A stretch of DNA of 64,000 nucleotides from contig NZ_KB907632.1 in NCBI RefSeq assembly GCF_000382145.1, forward strand, positions 25,955-89,954, given 5' to 3'. The notes below the pieces were generated by a model. It made no database searches. It was not told the DNA's origin and was given only the letters and a program-made list of their open reading frames with translations. Positions within the stretch are counted from its first letter, which is position 1. Every line of letters starts with the position of its first letter. Below, one piece after another: positions 53,962-63,366 of the stretch. The translations under genes and the position numbers were made by a program. The DNA comes from Psychrobacter lutiphocae DSM 21542. Its GTDB lineage: Bacteria > Pseudomonadota > Gammaproteobacteria > Pseudomonadales > Moraxellaceae.

Positions 53962-55803
53962 ATGAGTAAAATCGACGCTTTTTTTCAACACCATACGGAC
54001 GCTCACTCTAGCGCAAACGCTACTTCTCAAGGCACTAAAACCACTCAAAACACCGCTCAAACTACCTCTAAAAATAGTAGTGAAAAACGCTCACGTTTTA
54101 AAAAAAAGCACCAAAAAAACCCTTTTTTAGACAATGCCTTACACGGTAATACGCCAAAACAAATGACCCGTTGGAATGGCTGGGGTAACATTAATTTCAA
54201 CAAAGCCGTCTCCAAACATGGCGCTCGATTGATTCGCTCTCACCTTGGTAAAACCAAAAAACTGCCTTCCATTCGCCTACAACAAGTACTCAAACAAGTC
54301 CCCAAATCTCGCCTGCCAGCCGAGCTTACCGAACTAGAACTCATCAGCATCGACCCAGAAGTCAGAGTCAGACACGCCCGTGGTCAAAGCTTCGCTGATT
54401 GGATTGCAATGCACAGTGGTAACTTTGGTGCTTTCCCCGATGGGGTCGCCTTCCCAACCAGCACTGAGCAGGTCGAGCAATTAATGCAACTGGCGATTGA
54501 GCATGACTTGCAGCTGATTCCTTATGGTGGCGGTACGTCTGTGGTCGGCCATATTAATCCACCAAATCCGTCTAATAGCTCTGGTAAAAATAAGGCCTCT
54601 CGTCCAGTGTTAACCATTGCCATGGGCAAGATGGATAAACTGCTAGACTTCGACAAAGACAGTCAAATTGCCACCTTTGGCGCTGGTGCGCAGGGCCCTG
54701 TGGTCGAAGCACAATTAAGCCAGCTTGGCTATCGTCTTGGACACTATCCACAGTCTTGGGAGTTATCGACTCTAGGTGGCTGGATTGCGGCACGCTCAAG
54801 TGGCCAGCAGTCGCTGGGCTATGGCCGTATTGAGCAAATGTTTGCTGGCGGTACTTTGGTCACCCCACAAGGCACGCTGACTATTGCCGACATCCCTGCC
54901 TCTTCAGCAGGTCCTGATTTGCGTGAGATGATGATGGGCAGTGAAGGTCGAGCGGGTATATTTACCGAAGTTAAAATGCGGGTGCAACCTTTGCCTGAGC
55001 AAGAGCTGTTTAAAGTGGTGTTTTTGCCCAATTGGGAAGCAGGTAAAGCCGTATTGCAGCAAGCAGTACAAGCTGATATCCGCTTATCAATGCTACGCCT
55101 CAGCAATGCGATTGAAACCGACGCACATTTGCACTTAGGCACCACCGCCAGTCAGTTTCTAGCGATTAGTACCTATTTAAAAGCCAGAGGGCTTGGCGCA
55201 GACAAGGTGATGCTAACCTACGGTGTCAGTGGCGATAAAGCACAAAACAAACTGGCACTGAGCCAATTTCGAGCCTTATTAAAACAACAGGGTGGCGTCG
55301 GTGGCAAGCTGGCAGATCTGATGGGTGCTATCTGGGCACATGGTCGCTTCAAGTTTCCTTATTTACGTGGCACGCTTTGGCAAAAAGGCATCATGGTCGA
55401 TACCTTTGAGACGGCGACCAATTGGCGCAATATAGATCTACAACTGTTTGATATGGAGCAGGCCGTTCACCACGCCCTCACCGATGAAGGTGAAAATGTG
55501 ATGGCCTTTACCCACATCTCACACGTCTATAAGCAAGGTGCCAGCCTTTATACCACTTACTTTTTCCGAGCTGCCAAAGATCATGCCAGCACCTTAAGTC
55601 GTTGGCAAAAAATAAAACAAGCGGCCAGCCTCAGTGTCGCCAATGGGCACGCCACCATTTCCCATCAACATGGGGTGGGACGTGACCATGCGCCATATTT
55701 GGCTGCTGAAAAAGGGGAGCTTGGCTTACAAGTAACCAAAGATATGTTGACCAGCTTGGATCCAGAGCAACGGATGAATCCTGGCGTTTTACTAGAAGAC
55801 TAG
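53962..55803 (+). CDS. FAD-binding oxidase, alkyl-DHAP-synthase-like
   Basis: A 613-residue flavoprotein of the PCMH-type FAD-binding oxidase family. The FAD site is PYGGGTSVVGHINP near 195 and the C-terminal motif HQHGVGRDHAPYLAAEKG near 570 matches the active-site HxHG-x-G-(R/K) of alkylglycerone-phosphate synthase (AGPS)-like enzymes. The ELSTLGGWIAARSSGQQSLG segment near 270 is also typical of AGPS. The family makes ether-lipid precursors in eukaryotes and some bacteria; the bacterial role here is not established. The first ~50 residues are Thr/Lys-rich low complexity. It is followed 8 bases later by the GlpD-like gene, which uses dihydroxyacetone/glycerol phosphates. Confidence 0.8.
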   Translation: MSKIDAFFQHHTDAHSSANATSQGTKTTQNTAQTTSKNSSEKRSRFKKKHQKNPFLDNALHGNTPKQMTRWNGWGNINFNKAVSKHGARLIRSHLGKTKKLPSIRLQQVLKQVPKSRLPAELTELELISIDPEVRVRHARGQSFADWIAMHSGNFGAFPDGVAFPTSTEQVEQLMQLAIEHDLQLIPYGGGTSVVGHINPPNPSNSSGKNKASRPVLTIAMGKMDKLLDFDKDSQIATFGAGAQGPVVEAQLSQLGYRLGHYPQSWELSTLGGWIAARSSGQQSLGYGRIEQMFAGGTLVTPQGTLTIADIPASSAGPDLREMMMGSEGRAGIFTEVKMRVQPLPEQELFKVVFLPNWEAGKAVLQQAVQADIRLSMLRLSNAIETDAHLHLGTTASQFLAISTYLKARGLGADKVMLTYGVSGDKAQNKLALSQFRALLKQQGGVGGKLADLMGAIWAHGRFKFPYLRGTLWQKGIMVDTFETATNWRNIDLQLFDMEQAVHHALTDEGENVMAFTHISHVYKQGASLYTTYFFRAAKDHASTLSRWQKIKQAASLSVANGHATISHQHGVGRDHAPYLAAEKGELGLQVTKDMLTSLDPEQRMNPGVLLED

Positions 55804-55811
55804 GGCAGTTT

Positions 55812-57653
55812 ATGAGTCAAAGCAAACACCGCCAACAGGCACTCGCCCCTTTATCCAGAACGGAACCTTGGGATATGTTGATTATCGGTGGCGGCATTAC
55901 CGGTGCTGGTATCGCCCGAGAAGCCGCACGTCAGGGACTGCAAGCCTTATTAATTGAACAAAAAGATTTTGCTTGGGGCACTTCCAGCCGCTCCAGCAAA
56001 ATGGTACATGGCGGTCTGCGCTACATCGGCATGGGCGACTTCAAAACCACCCGTCTTAGCGTCCAAGAGCGTGAGCGCCTGCTCAATGAGGCCAATGGTT
56101 TGGTTAATGAAATGCACTATGTGATGGCGCATTACAAAGGCAATTTCCCACCGCCTTGGCTGTTTAATATCGTACTGCGCCTATATGACAGATTGGCTGG
56201 CAAACGCTATTTTAAATATTTTAACAAAGCAGCGTTTTTAAAATTAAAAACTGGTATCAAACAACATAAGTTTTTGGGAGCCAGTCAGTTTAGTGATGCG
56301 GTCACCGATGATTCACGTTTGGTGATGCGGGTATTAGATGAAGCCATCCACGACGGCGCGGTTGCTATTAACTATCTACAAGCCCAGTCACTGCTGACCA
56401 ATGAGCAAGGCTTGATTATTGGTGCCAGATTGGTCGATACAACAACAGATACAGACAGTGGCATTAATACGAGCACCTATACTAACGCTAATACTGACGC
56501 TGATATTAATGCCAGCGCCAACGCTGATACTGATACTAGCACTAATATTAACGCTGATACTGAGCAGGCTAACCAGCATCCCGCCCATTATGAGGTACAT
56601 GCCAAAGTGGTGGTTAATGCCACAGGCGCTTGGGCGGATAACTTACGTCTACAAGCGGGCTCAACCACGCAAGACGCCCATCACTCACCGTTACGCAGAC
56701 AGATTCGCCCCTCACGTGGCAGTCATTTGGTGGTCAGCCAAGAGCGTCTTCCTGTCACGCACGCCTATACCCTACTGCATCCGACCGATAAGCGAGCCTT
56801 GTTTGTCTTCCCTTGGGAAAATCGTACCGTCATTGGCACCACCGACTTAGACCACCCTGATTTGGATGACAAGGAAGTGGCAATAAGCGCTGACGAAGTC
56901 GATTACTTATTAATGGCGGCCAATGATTTGTTTGATAGTGCCCACCTAACCAAAGCGGACATCATCAGCACTTGGGCAGGGGTGCGTCCCTTAATCTCAG
57001 AGGCAGGGCATGGCAAGCGGGTTAGCCCAAGCAAAGAAAAACGAGATCACAGCGTTTGGCTTAATAACAACTTGGTGACGGTCAGTGGTGGCAAGCTCAC
57101 TACTTTTCGCTTAATTGCACTGGATGTGATGGCACGCTGTCAGCCCATATTAGCTAAAAACCCGCACTCACTTTCCAAAGCTGATACGAGTACTGATGCC
57201 AATACTGATACGAATACTGACACCCATACTGATACGAATCCTAAAAACAACACGGACGCCGTATTTAGCAACCCTTTACCCACTAATGAAAAATTTGCTA
57301 CCCTGCCCCTTAAGTTACAGCATAGGTTACAAGGCTTTTATGGTCGTCAACTAGATACCTTACTAGAATTGGCACAACCAGATGAATTAACCTATATCTC
57401 TGATAGCAATACCTTATGGGCTGAGATTCGCTTTGCCACCCGTTATGAGCAAGTCATTCATTTAGACGACTTATTGCTCAGGCGCACTCGCTTAGGTTTA
57501 TTAATTCCCAACGGTGGATTAACCCCGTTAATTACCAAGCATTTAAAGCAGATATGCCAACAAGAGCTGGGCTGGGATGAACAAAAATGGCAACAGGAAG
57601 TTGCCCGTTATCAACAGCTGTGGCAACGTTATTACTATCTGCCTAACTGCTAA
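55812..57653 (+). CDS. Glycerol-3-phosphate dehydrogenase/oxidase (GlpD-like)
   Basis: A 613-residue FAD-dependent G3P oxidoreductase. The N-terminal FAD motif DMLIIGGGITGAGIAREAAR is near 21, then FAWGTSSRSSKMVHGGLRYI near 53, the GlpD signature. HLVVSQERLPV near 300, TVIGTTDLDHPD near 340 and VSGGKLTTFR near 425 follow. Two Thr/Asp/Asn-rich inserts (residues ~208-257 and ~457-483), coded by short tandem repeats, are not in typical GlpD. The stop codon lies inside a heptanucleotide repeat. It sits between the FAD-oxidase and FGGY-kinase genes, so it may serve a dedicated G3P route rather than the glp regulon. Confidence 0.85.
   Translation: MSQSKHRQQALAPLSRTEPWDMLIIGGGITGAGIAREAARQGLQALLIEQKDFAWGTSSRSSKMVHGGLRYIGMGDFKTTRLSVQERERLLNEANGLVNEMHYVMAHYKGNFPPPWLFNIVLRLYDRLAGKRYFKYFNKAAFLKLKTGIKQHKFLGASQFSDAVTDDSRLVMRVLDEAIHDGAVAINYLQAQSLLTNEQGLIIGARLVDTTTDTDSGINTSTYTNANTDADINASANADTDTSTNINADTEQANQHPAHYEVHAKVVVNATGAWADNLRLQAGSTTQDAHHSPLRRQIRPSRGSHLVVSQERLPVTHAYTLLHPTDKRALFVFPWENRTVIGTTDLDHPDLDDKEVAISADEVDYLLMAANDLFDSAHLTKADIISTWAGVRPLISEAGHGKRVSPSKEKRDHSVWLNNNLVTVSGGKLTTFRLIALDVMARCQPILAKNPHSLSKADTSTDANTDTNTDTHTDTNPKNNTDAVFSNPLPTNEKFATLPLKLQHRLQGFYGRQLDTLLELAQPDELTYISDSNTLWAEIRFATRYEQVIHLDDLLLRRTRLGLLIPNGGLTPLITKHLKQICQQELGWDEQKWQQEVARYQQLWQRYYYLPNC
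57183..57235 (+). repeat. Tandem repeat coding TDTNTDT-type insert in GlpD-like protein
   Basis: Imperfect 12-base unit GATACGAATACT repeated about four times, coding TDANTDTNTDTHTDT. A related Asn/Asp/Thr insert lies at 56434-56580. Confidence 0.8.
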
Positions 57654-57692
57654 CTGCTAACTGCTAACTGCCTAACTGCTAATTGCTAATAA
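57641..57692 (+). repeat. Heptanucleotide repeat spanning the GlpD-like stop codon
   Basis: CTAACTG-type units, about six copies, include the TAA stop (CCT AAC TGC TAA). A 7-base unit shifts frame on any change in copy number, so the C-terminus would vary. Confidence 0.85.
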
Positions 57693-57764
57693 CTATTAAA
57701 TTAAATAGCTGATAATTTAAACAGCTGATTCGTTTATAAAAAAACATATACCAAGGATGGAAGC

Positions 57765-59336
57765 ATGAGAAGAGATCACCACGCCAAACCCATTTATTTA
57801 CTGGCGATAGACAATGGCACTCAAAGTGTCAGAGCGCTGATTTTTGATCAATTTGGCACCGAAATCGCAAAGGCACGGGTGCCCATTGAGCCTTACTTTT
57901 CAACCCAGCCAAGCTATGCCGAGCAACACGGCGACTATTATTGGCAAAAACTGGCTGAAGCCTGCCAGCAGTTATGGCAAAACTGTGATATTAAGCCATC
58001 ACAAATCGCAGGGGTCAGTCTCGCCACTCAGCGCTACACCATGCTGTGCTTGGATAAGGATAAAAAACCGTTACGTCCCGCTATTGTTTGGATGGATCTG
58101 CGCCAAGGCAAACCTAACAATTTAGGATTATTAGGCGCAGTAACCTCAGTGATTGGTATGGGCGAGCTGGTAAAAGAAGCACAGCAAAAAGCACGGTGCA
58201 ACTGGTTGGCGCATTATGAGCCTGAAGTTTGGCAACAAACCGCCTATTACGTCAATCTATCCGCCTATTTGACCGATAAGCTGACCAGCGATCTGGTTGA
58301 TTCTAGTGGTCATATACTCGGTTATTTGCCTTATGATTACAAGGCACAGGCTTGGATGTCACCCCATAATATAAAATGGCGACTGTTCAGCTGTCGTCTT
58401 GAGCAGATGCCTAGACTGGTCGCACCAGGGCAGCAATTGGGCACCATTAGCGCACAAGCTGCGGCTGCCACTGGTATCATCGAAGGCACACCCATGATAG
58501 CGGCTGCCAGTGATAAGGCGTGTGAAGCCTTGGGCTCAGCAGGTCTGACCTCGGACACCGCCTGCCTAAGCTTTGGCACTACCGCCACCATCAACACCAC
58601 CTCGCAAGATTATATTGAAGTATTAAAACACATGCCGGCTTATACCGCTGCCGCCCCCAATTATTATAATCACGAGTATATGGTCTATCGTGGCTTTTGG
58701 ATGGTCAGCTGGTTTAAAGAGCAGTTTGCCCACTACGAACAGCAATTGGCCAAGACCCAAGGTATAGATACTGAAAAACTTCTCGATGAGGCTATCAAAG
58801 ACATTCCTGCTGGCTGTATGGGACTGATGATGCAGCCCTATTGGTCACCTGGGGTGCGTCATCCGGGTCTTGAGGGCAAAGGTTCACTGATTGGTTTTAG
58901 TGACATACACACCCGTGCCCACGTCTATCGAGCGATATTAGAGGGGTTGGCATACGAATTAAAGCTGGGATTTGATACCATTGAAAAAAGCACTGGCAAG
59001 CGCATTAAGCACTTACGTGTCTCTGGCGGTGGCTCTCAAAGTGATGTGGCCATGCAATTGACCGCAGACATCTTTGGCATGCCAGCTTATCGTCCGCATA
59101 CCTTTGAAGCGTCTGGACTTGGTGCCGCCATTAACTGTGCGGTGGGGCTGGGCATTTATCCAGATCATCTGACCGCCACTGAGGCCATGACCCATTTGGG
59201 TGATGAATTTTTGCCAATTGCGGACAATGTGCAGTTGTACCGTCGTTTATATAAAGAGGTGTATTTAAAAATGTATGAGCGCCTGCAACCTTTGTATTGC
59301 CGTATTCAAAAGATTACCGGCTATCCGCCACTATAA
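57765..59336 (+). CDS. FGGY-family carbohydrate kinase
   Basis: A 523-residue sugar/polyol kinase. Landmarks are the N-terminal phosphate loop LAIDNGTQSVRALIFDQFG near 13, IVWMDLRQGK near 110, SDKACEALGSAGLTSDTACLSFGTTA near 247-275 and the C-terminal ATP motif LRVSGGGSQSDVAMQLTADI near 418. The substrate could be glycerol, dihydroxyacetone or a sugar; the GlpD-like and FAD-oxidase neighbours favour a C3 substrate (inference). AAGGATGGAAGC precedes the start. The 111-base gap to the GlpD-like gene carries the heptanucleotide repeat. Confidence 0.85.
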   Translation: MRRDHHAKPIYLLAIDNGTQSVRALIFDQFGTEIAKARVPIEPYFSTQPSYAEQHGDYYWQKLAEACQQLWQNCDIKPSQIAGVSLATQRYTMLCLDKDKKPLRPAIVWMDLRQGKPNNLGLLGAVTSVIGMGELVKEAQQKARCNWLAHYEPEVWQQTAYYVNLSAYLTDKLTSDLVDSSGHILGYLPYDYKAQAWMSPHNIKWRLFSCRLEQMPRLVAPGQQLGTISAQAAAATGIIEGTPMIAAASDKACEALGSAGLTSDTACLSFGTTATINTTSQDYIEVLKHMPAYTAAAPNYYNHEYMVYRGFWMVSWFKEQFAHYEQQLAKTQGIDTEKLLDEAIKDIPAGCMGLMMQPYWSPGVRHPGLEGKGSLIGFSDIHTRAHVYRAILEGLAYELKLGFDTIEKSTGKRIKHLRVSGGGSQSDVAMQLTADIFGMPAYRPHTFEASGLGAAINCAVGLGIYPDHLTATEAMTHLGDEFLPIADNVQLYRRLYKEVYLKMYERLQPLYCRIQKITGYPPL

Positions 59337-59551
59337 AACTTATTTCAAACCTAACTTTTAACCCTGTTTAAAACTCTTTTTACGCTCTTTTTTAAACGCT
59401 ATTTCAAATCCTTTTTTAAGTCTTGTTTTAAATATAAGCTAAATACAACTAATATAAAACTCAGCTACAACTTTTGTAGAAAATTTTTTAAAATAACAAC
59501 ACAAGCAAAGAAAACTTTATAAAAAAAAATATTACCCATAAAATAAAATCG

Positions 59552-59707
59552 ATGCTTATCTTTTTTGTCGTCGTTTTTATTATCAACTTTTTATTAAACA
59601 AGCTCATGTCACTTGGACAAGATCTTGCTTATGTGTTTGTACTTAGCATACTCACGACCTTCGCGTTTTATCTGATGATGGCGATTCGAGGTCGCTGGTC
59701 GCATTGA
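59552..59707 (+). CDS. Possible 51-residue membrane protein (too short for most gene finders)
   Basis: ATG at 59552, TGA at 59705-59707. The 51-residue product reads as two hydrophobic segments (MLIFFVVVFIINFLLNK; then FVLSILTTFAFYLMMAIRG) with a basic end (RGRWSH). No clear ribosome site, and the upstream region is an A/T-rich string. Could be a real small inner-membrane protein; no family known. The remaining 59337-59926 region is A/T-rich with nothing else convincing. Confidence 0.45.
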   Translation: MLIFFVVVFIINFLLNKLMSLGQDLAYVFVLSILTTFAFYLMMAIRGRWSH

Positions 59708-59926
59708 TGGGCAAGTTACATGAATGGCATTCGCCAATCGCCTAGCCAACTGCCTAATTCGCAAATTACCTAAATAAGGCCCAATCATGCGAGCCAATCA
59801 CCATCATCAACCTGAGCAGTTGATGCGCAAAAAACATATCGGTGGCTCTAGTGTGTTAAGATATAGGCACATATAAGTTTTATTAAAAAAAACAATAAGA
59901 TTTATCTTAGCATTAGGAGCACATAC

Positions 59927-61807
59927 ATGAGTAACTCTAGTGGTAAGCAACATAACCACACAACGAACAACACCCAGCAAAAAAACACAACGCAATACCA
60001 ATACCTTCCCGATTTTATTAGATCTACTTCCAAGCATCGCCGCCCACCCCGTTTAGGTACCTTTAATGCGGGCATGGAAATATCGCAGCGCAGACCGGAT
60101 CATGAGCCTGATACACGCATCGATAAGTTTACCTTCGGTATGGTGCTGGCAATCTTATTTAGTATCTGTATTCCCTTAATTTTCTTTCCTGAGCAAGGTA
60201 AAGAATGGGTTGGTATTGCACGCACCTTTGTCACAGACAAATTTGGCTTTGCCTACCTCGCATTTGGGGTGCTGGCCATGATGTTTGTGGTTTACATTAT
60301 CTTTTCTGATATCGGAAAAATTAAACTGGGGCGTCCTGAAGATGCGCCAGAGTTTACCGATGCCTCATGGGCAGCCATGCTGTTTTGTGGTGGTATTGGT
60401 GCCAGTATTTTATACTGGGGTTTGATTGAGTGGGCCTATTATTATCAAGGTCCTCCGTTTAACATTGAAGCCGGTACACCAGACGCCATCCGCTGGGCCA
60501 CCACTTATGGTATCTTCCACTGGGGTCCTGTGGCTTGGGCGATTTACCTAGTGCCTGCTGTACCGATTGCCTATTTTTATTATGTGCGTCAGACACCAGT
60601 ACTCAAGGTCAGTCAGACCTTGATGCCGTTATTAGGTGAAAAACTGGCCGGCAGCAACTGGGCAAAAATGCTGGATGTGCTGTTCGTATTCGGTATGGTT
60701 GGTGGTGGTGCCACAACCCTTGGTCTGGCCTCACCGTTAATTACTGAAGGCTTGCACAACCTATTTGGTCTACCACGCACCATTACCATGCAGATGGTGG
60801 TGTTATTTGTGACCACTTTGATTTTCGCTTACAGTGCGTATCAAGGCTTAAAAGGCGGTATTCAAAAGCTGTCGAATATCAACTTTTATCTGGCTGTGGT
60901 GCTGCTATTATTTATCCTAGTTGCTGGCCCAACCGTCTTTATTCTGAACACAGGTCTTGAAGCCATTGGCCGTTCAATTACTGAAATGCCGCGCATGATG
61001 ACCTACATTGAGCCATTTAAAGACTTTGGTAGCTTCGGCTTTGAACATACTACCTTCCCGCAAGATTGGACGGTGTTCTATTGGGCTTGGTGGCTGGTAT
61101 TTGCGCCAACCATTGGTCTATTTATCGCCAAGATTTCACGTGGTCGCACCATCCAAAACATGGTGGTCGGTTCGATGTTTTACGGCTCACTAGGCTGTGC
61201 GATGTTTATGATTATCTTAGGTAACTATGGCTTGTATTTACAGCTTACAGGTAGCGTGGATGTGGTCAATATCCTAAATAACGAATCGGCAACTGCCGCT
61301 ATTTTTGCTATCTTAAATAGCTTGCCAATGCCGTACTTAGTGGTTGCGGTCTTTACCTTCTTAGCGGTCATCTTTACCGCCACCACCTTTGACTCTATTT
61401 CATATATCTTAGCGTCAGTGGTACAAGTAGAAGTAGATGACGAACCACACCGCTGGAACCGCTTATTCTGGGCATTTACCTTGTGTCTATTGCCAGCCAT
61501 CTTAATGTTCCTAGGCGACCTTGCAACCTTGCAAACCGCCTCTATTATCGCTGGTGCACCACTGATCATCATCTTGTCTATGATGATGTTGTCGGTGATT
61601 AAAGCAGCCCGTTACGACTTGCACTATCAGCCAGATTACAACCTCAAAACCATTCACATTGAAGAGTTGGCAGAGAGTGCGCCTTGGGAAGAAGGGATTA
61701 CCTCTGAAGCCCCAGAAGGCTCTGTGTTAGCACAGCAAGAAGAGTGGGAACATATGATTGAAGAAGAGGCTGAAAATTCAGAAGATGAACAGAAACAAGA
61801 CAAGTAA
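59927..61807 (+). CDS. BCCT-family betaine/choline/carnitine transporter
   Basis: A 626-residue secondary transporter, driven by sodium or proton, for quaternary-ammonium solutes, with roles in osmoprotection. The 12-helix core contains MLFCGGIGASILYWGLIEWAYYY near 146 and the tryptophan-rich motif DWTVFYWAWWLVFAPTIGLFIAKISRGRT near 377-405, which is the BCCT substrate site. The ~50-residue polar N-terminus and acidic, Glu-rich C-terminus (EEEAENSEDEQK) are typical of sensor-type members such as BetT. Substrate cannot be decided. A strong terminator follows. The upstream AGGAGC is a ribosome site. Confidence 0.92.
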   Translation: MSNSSGKQHNHTTNNTQQKNTTQYQYLPDFIRSTSKHRRPPRLGTFNAGMEISQRRPDHEPDTRIDKFTFGMVLAILFSICIPLIFFPEQGKEWVGIARTFVTDKFGFAYLAFGVLAMMFVVYIIFSDIGKIKLGRPEDAPEFTDASWAAMLFCGGIGASILYWGLIEWAYYYQGPPFNIEAGTPDAIRWATTYGIFHWGPVAWAIYLVPAVPIAYFYYVRQTPVLKVSQTLMPLLGEKLAGSNWAKMLDVLFVFGMVGGGATTLGLASPLITEGLHNLFGLPRTITMQMVVLFVTTLIFAYSAYQGLKGGIQKLSNINFYLAVVLLLFILVAGPTVFILNTGLEAIGRSITEMPRMMTYIEPFKDFGSFGFEHTTFPQDWTVFYWAWWLVFAPTIGLFIAKISRGRTIQNMVVGSMFYGSLGCAMFMIILGNYGLYLQLTGSVDVVNILNNESATAAIFAILNSLPMPYLVVAVFTFLAVIFTATTFDSISYILASVVQVEVDDEPHRWNRLFWAFTLCLLPAILMFLGDLATLQTASIIAGAPLIIILSMMMLSVIKAARYDLHYQPDYNLKTIHIEELAESAPWEEGITSEAPEGSVLAQQEEWEHMIEEEAENSEDEQKQDK

Positions 61808-61842
61808 GCTTTAACAAAAACCGTTAACGGCTCACGCTTCAC

Positions 61843-61882
61843 AAAGAGGCTGGATTAAAGGGTTAATCCAGCCTCTTTTTTA
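61843..61882 (+). terminator. Terminator after the BCCT transporter
   Basis: AAAGAGGCTGGATTAA and TTAATCCAGCCTCTTT, 16 bp around AGGG, then TTTATA. A classic terminator. Confidence 0.92.
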
Positions 61883-61908
61883 TAATTTTTTACAGTCAAA
61901 GAAATCTA

Positions 61909-62013
61909 ATACCAAATCTAAAAATTAAGCTATCGAGAAAAACGAGTGCAAACGCTACATATAGTAGGTTTAGAGAGTTTGACAAAGATAGGTTGTTTTT
62001 TAGAAAAGGTATA
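61909..62013 (+). mobile_element. Family-A MITE, copy A4
   Basis: Fourth copy of the ~105-base element (ATACCAAATCTAAAAATT ... AGAAAAGGTATA). Some sequence drift relative to A3. A family-B element follows at once. Confidence 0.78.
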
Positions 62014-62102
62014 AAATGGTGACAAGGAAACCGAGCACAAATACTACAACTGTAAGCTTAGCGAGATTAATACCGTAACCGTTTAGTATTTCACCGACTA
62101 TA
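62014..62102 (+). mobile_element. Family-B MITE, copy B3
   Basis: Core ACCGAGCACAAATACTAC and GTAAGCTTAGCGAGATTAA resemble family B; right end CACCGACTATA. The left end abuts or overlaps A4 and is unresolved. It ends next to the stop of the C-S lyase gene. Confidence 0.6.
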
Positions 62103-63257
62103 TTAAACGCCCACTAACGCCTGCTTCACCCTATCTAACCCCTCTCTCAACAACGCCTGCGGACATGCCACATTAATACGCAGCTTTAAATGACCTTGTT
62201 GACCGTATTGAATCCCAGAATTTAGCTCGACTTTGACCGCACGTAAACTGTCATATAACGCCTTATCATCGCTCGCATAAGCAGCACAATCCAGCCATAT
62301 CAGATACGAGGCTTCAGGACGCATCACCTTAATATCAGGTAAATTAGTGGCAAAATAATTGACGGTAAACTCGATATTTTTTTCAATATAAGCAAGCACT
62401 TGCTCAAGCCACTCAGTGCCCTGCTCATAGGCACTTTGCATGGCCGCATAAGCAAATAAATTCAGATCATATTCATCATTGAGCTTTTGATGCTTCTGAA
62501 TTTGGATACGTAGCGCCTTATCTTTGACAAAGATCATCGAGCCTTTGATACCTGCAATATTAAAGGTTTTGGTCATTGAAGTTAGGCTCACCACCATATG
62601 CTCATAACCATCAACTAAACTCAAAAATGGGGTAAAGGTATGCCCAGTTAAGGTCAAATCTTGATGAATCTCATCACTCACAATCGCCACATTGTACTTT
62701 TTACACAGCTCAAGAACCTCTATTAGCTCCTCCTTCGTCCACACGCGACCGCCCGGATTGTGAGGGTTACATAGCAAAAACACCTTCACCTTATGCTTCT
62801 TAATCTTGGCTTCCATATCTGCAAAATCAAAGGTGTATTTGCCGTCTTTTTCTACCAAAGCTGAGCTGATCACCTTACAGCCATTAAGCTTGGTTTTGAT
62901 TACAAAAGGTGCATAAATCGGGTCATTGATCAATACCGCATCGCCCACTTCAGTAAACAGATTGAGCATCAGCGAAATACTCGGCACCACCCCAGGTGAA
63001 AACAAAATCTCATCTTGAGTAAGCGACAACCCATAACGACTGCCGTGCCAGTTTATAATCGCCTCATACAGTGCATCAGTCTGCTTGGTATAACCCAACA
63101 CACCATGCTCAATAATCTTCCTAATGCTATCCAAAATAGGCGGCGCCGCTTTAAAATCCATATCCGCTACCCACAATGGAATGGTGTCATCTTCATAATG
63201 CCATTTAATTGAGCCAGTATTGTGTCTATCGATAATCTCGTCGAAATTGTATTGCAT
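62103..63257 (-). CDS. PatB/MalY-type C-S lyase (cystathionine beta-lyase-like aminotransferase)
   Basis: A 384-residue fold-type I PLP enzyme of the MalY/PatB family. NPHNPGGRVWTKEEL near 165 and SDEIHQDLTLTGHTFTPFLS near 197 are family hallmarks (PatB: SDEIHxDL). The PLP lysine is in TSMTKTFNIAGIKGS near 230, and RLNVACP-like LRINVACPQ is near 365. These enzymes cleave C-S bonds of cystathionine or cysteine conjugates. It starts with MQYNFDEIIDRHNTGSIKWH, which is the usual N-terminus. Monocistronic. Confidence 0.9.
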   Translation of the reverse strand: MQYNFDEIIDRHNTGSIKWHYEDDTIPLWVADMDFKAAPPILDSIRKIIEHGVLGYTKQTDALYEAIINWHGSRYGLSLTQDEILFSPGVVPSISLMLNLFTEVGDAVLINDPIYAPFVIKTKLNGCKVISSALVEKDGKYTFDFADMEAKIKKHKVKVFLLCNPHNPGGRVWTKEELIEVLELCKKYNVAIVSDEIHQDLTLTGHTFTPFLSLVDGYEHMVVSLTSMTKTFNIAGIKGSMIFVKDKALRIQIQKHQKLNDEYDLNLFAYAAMQSAYEQGTEWLEQVLAYIEKNIEFTVNYFATNLPDIKVMRPEASYLIWLDCAAYASDDKALYDSLRAVKVELNSGIQYGQQGHLKLRINVACPQALLREGLDRVKQALVGV

Positions 63258-63366
63258 GGTGGTCTCCTTAAAGGTGAAAAAGTGGGGTTTTATGCTATTT
63301 GCCAGAGGGTTTGGGGCAGAGATAATAATTAAAGTTTGAACATTGTAACGCTCTTGGCTACCTGAA

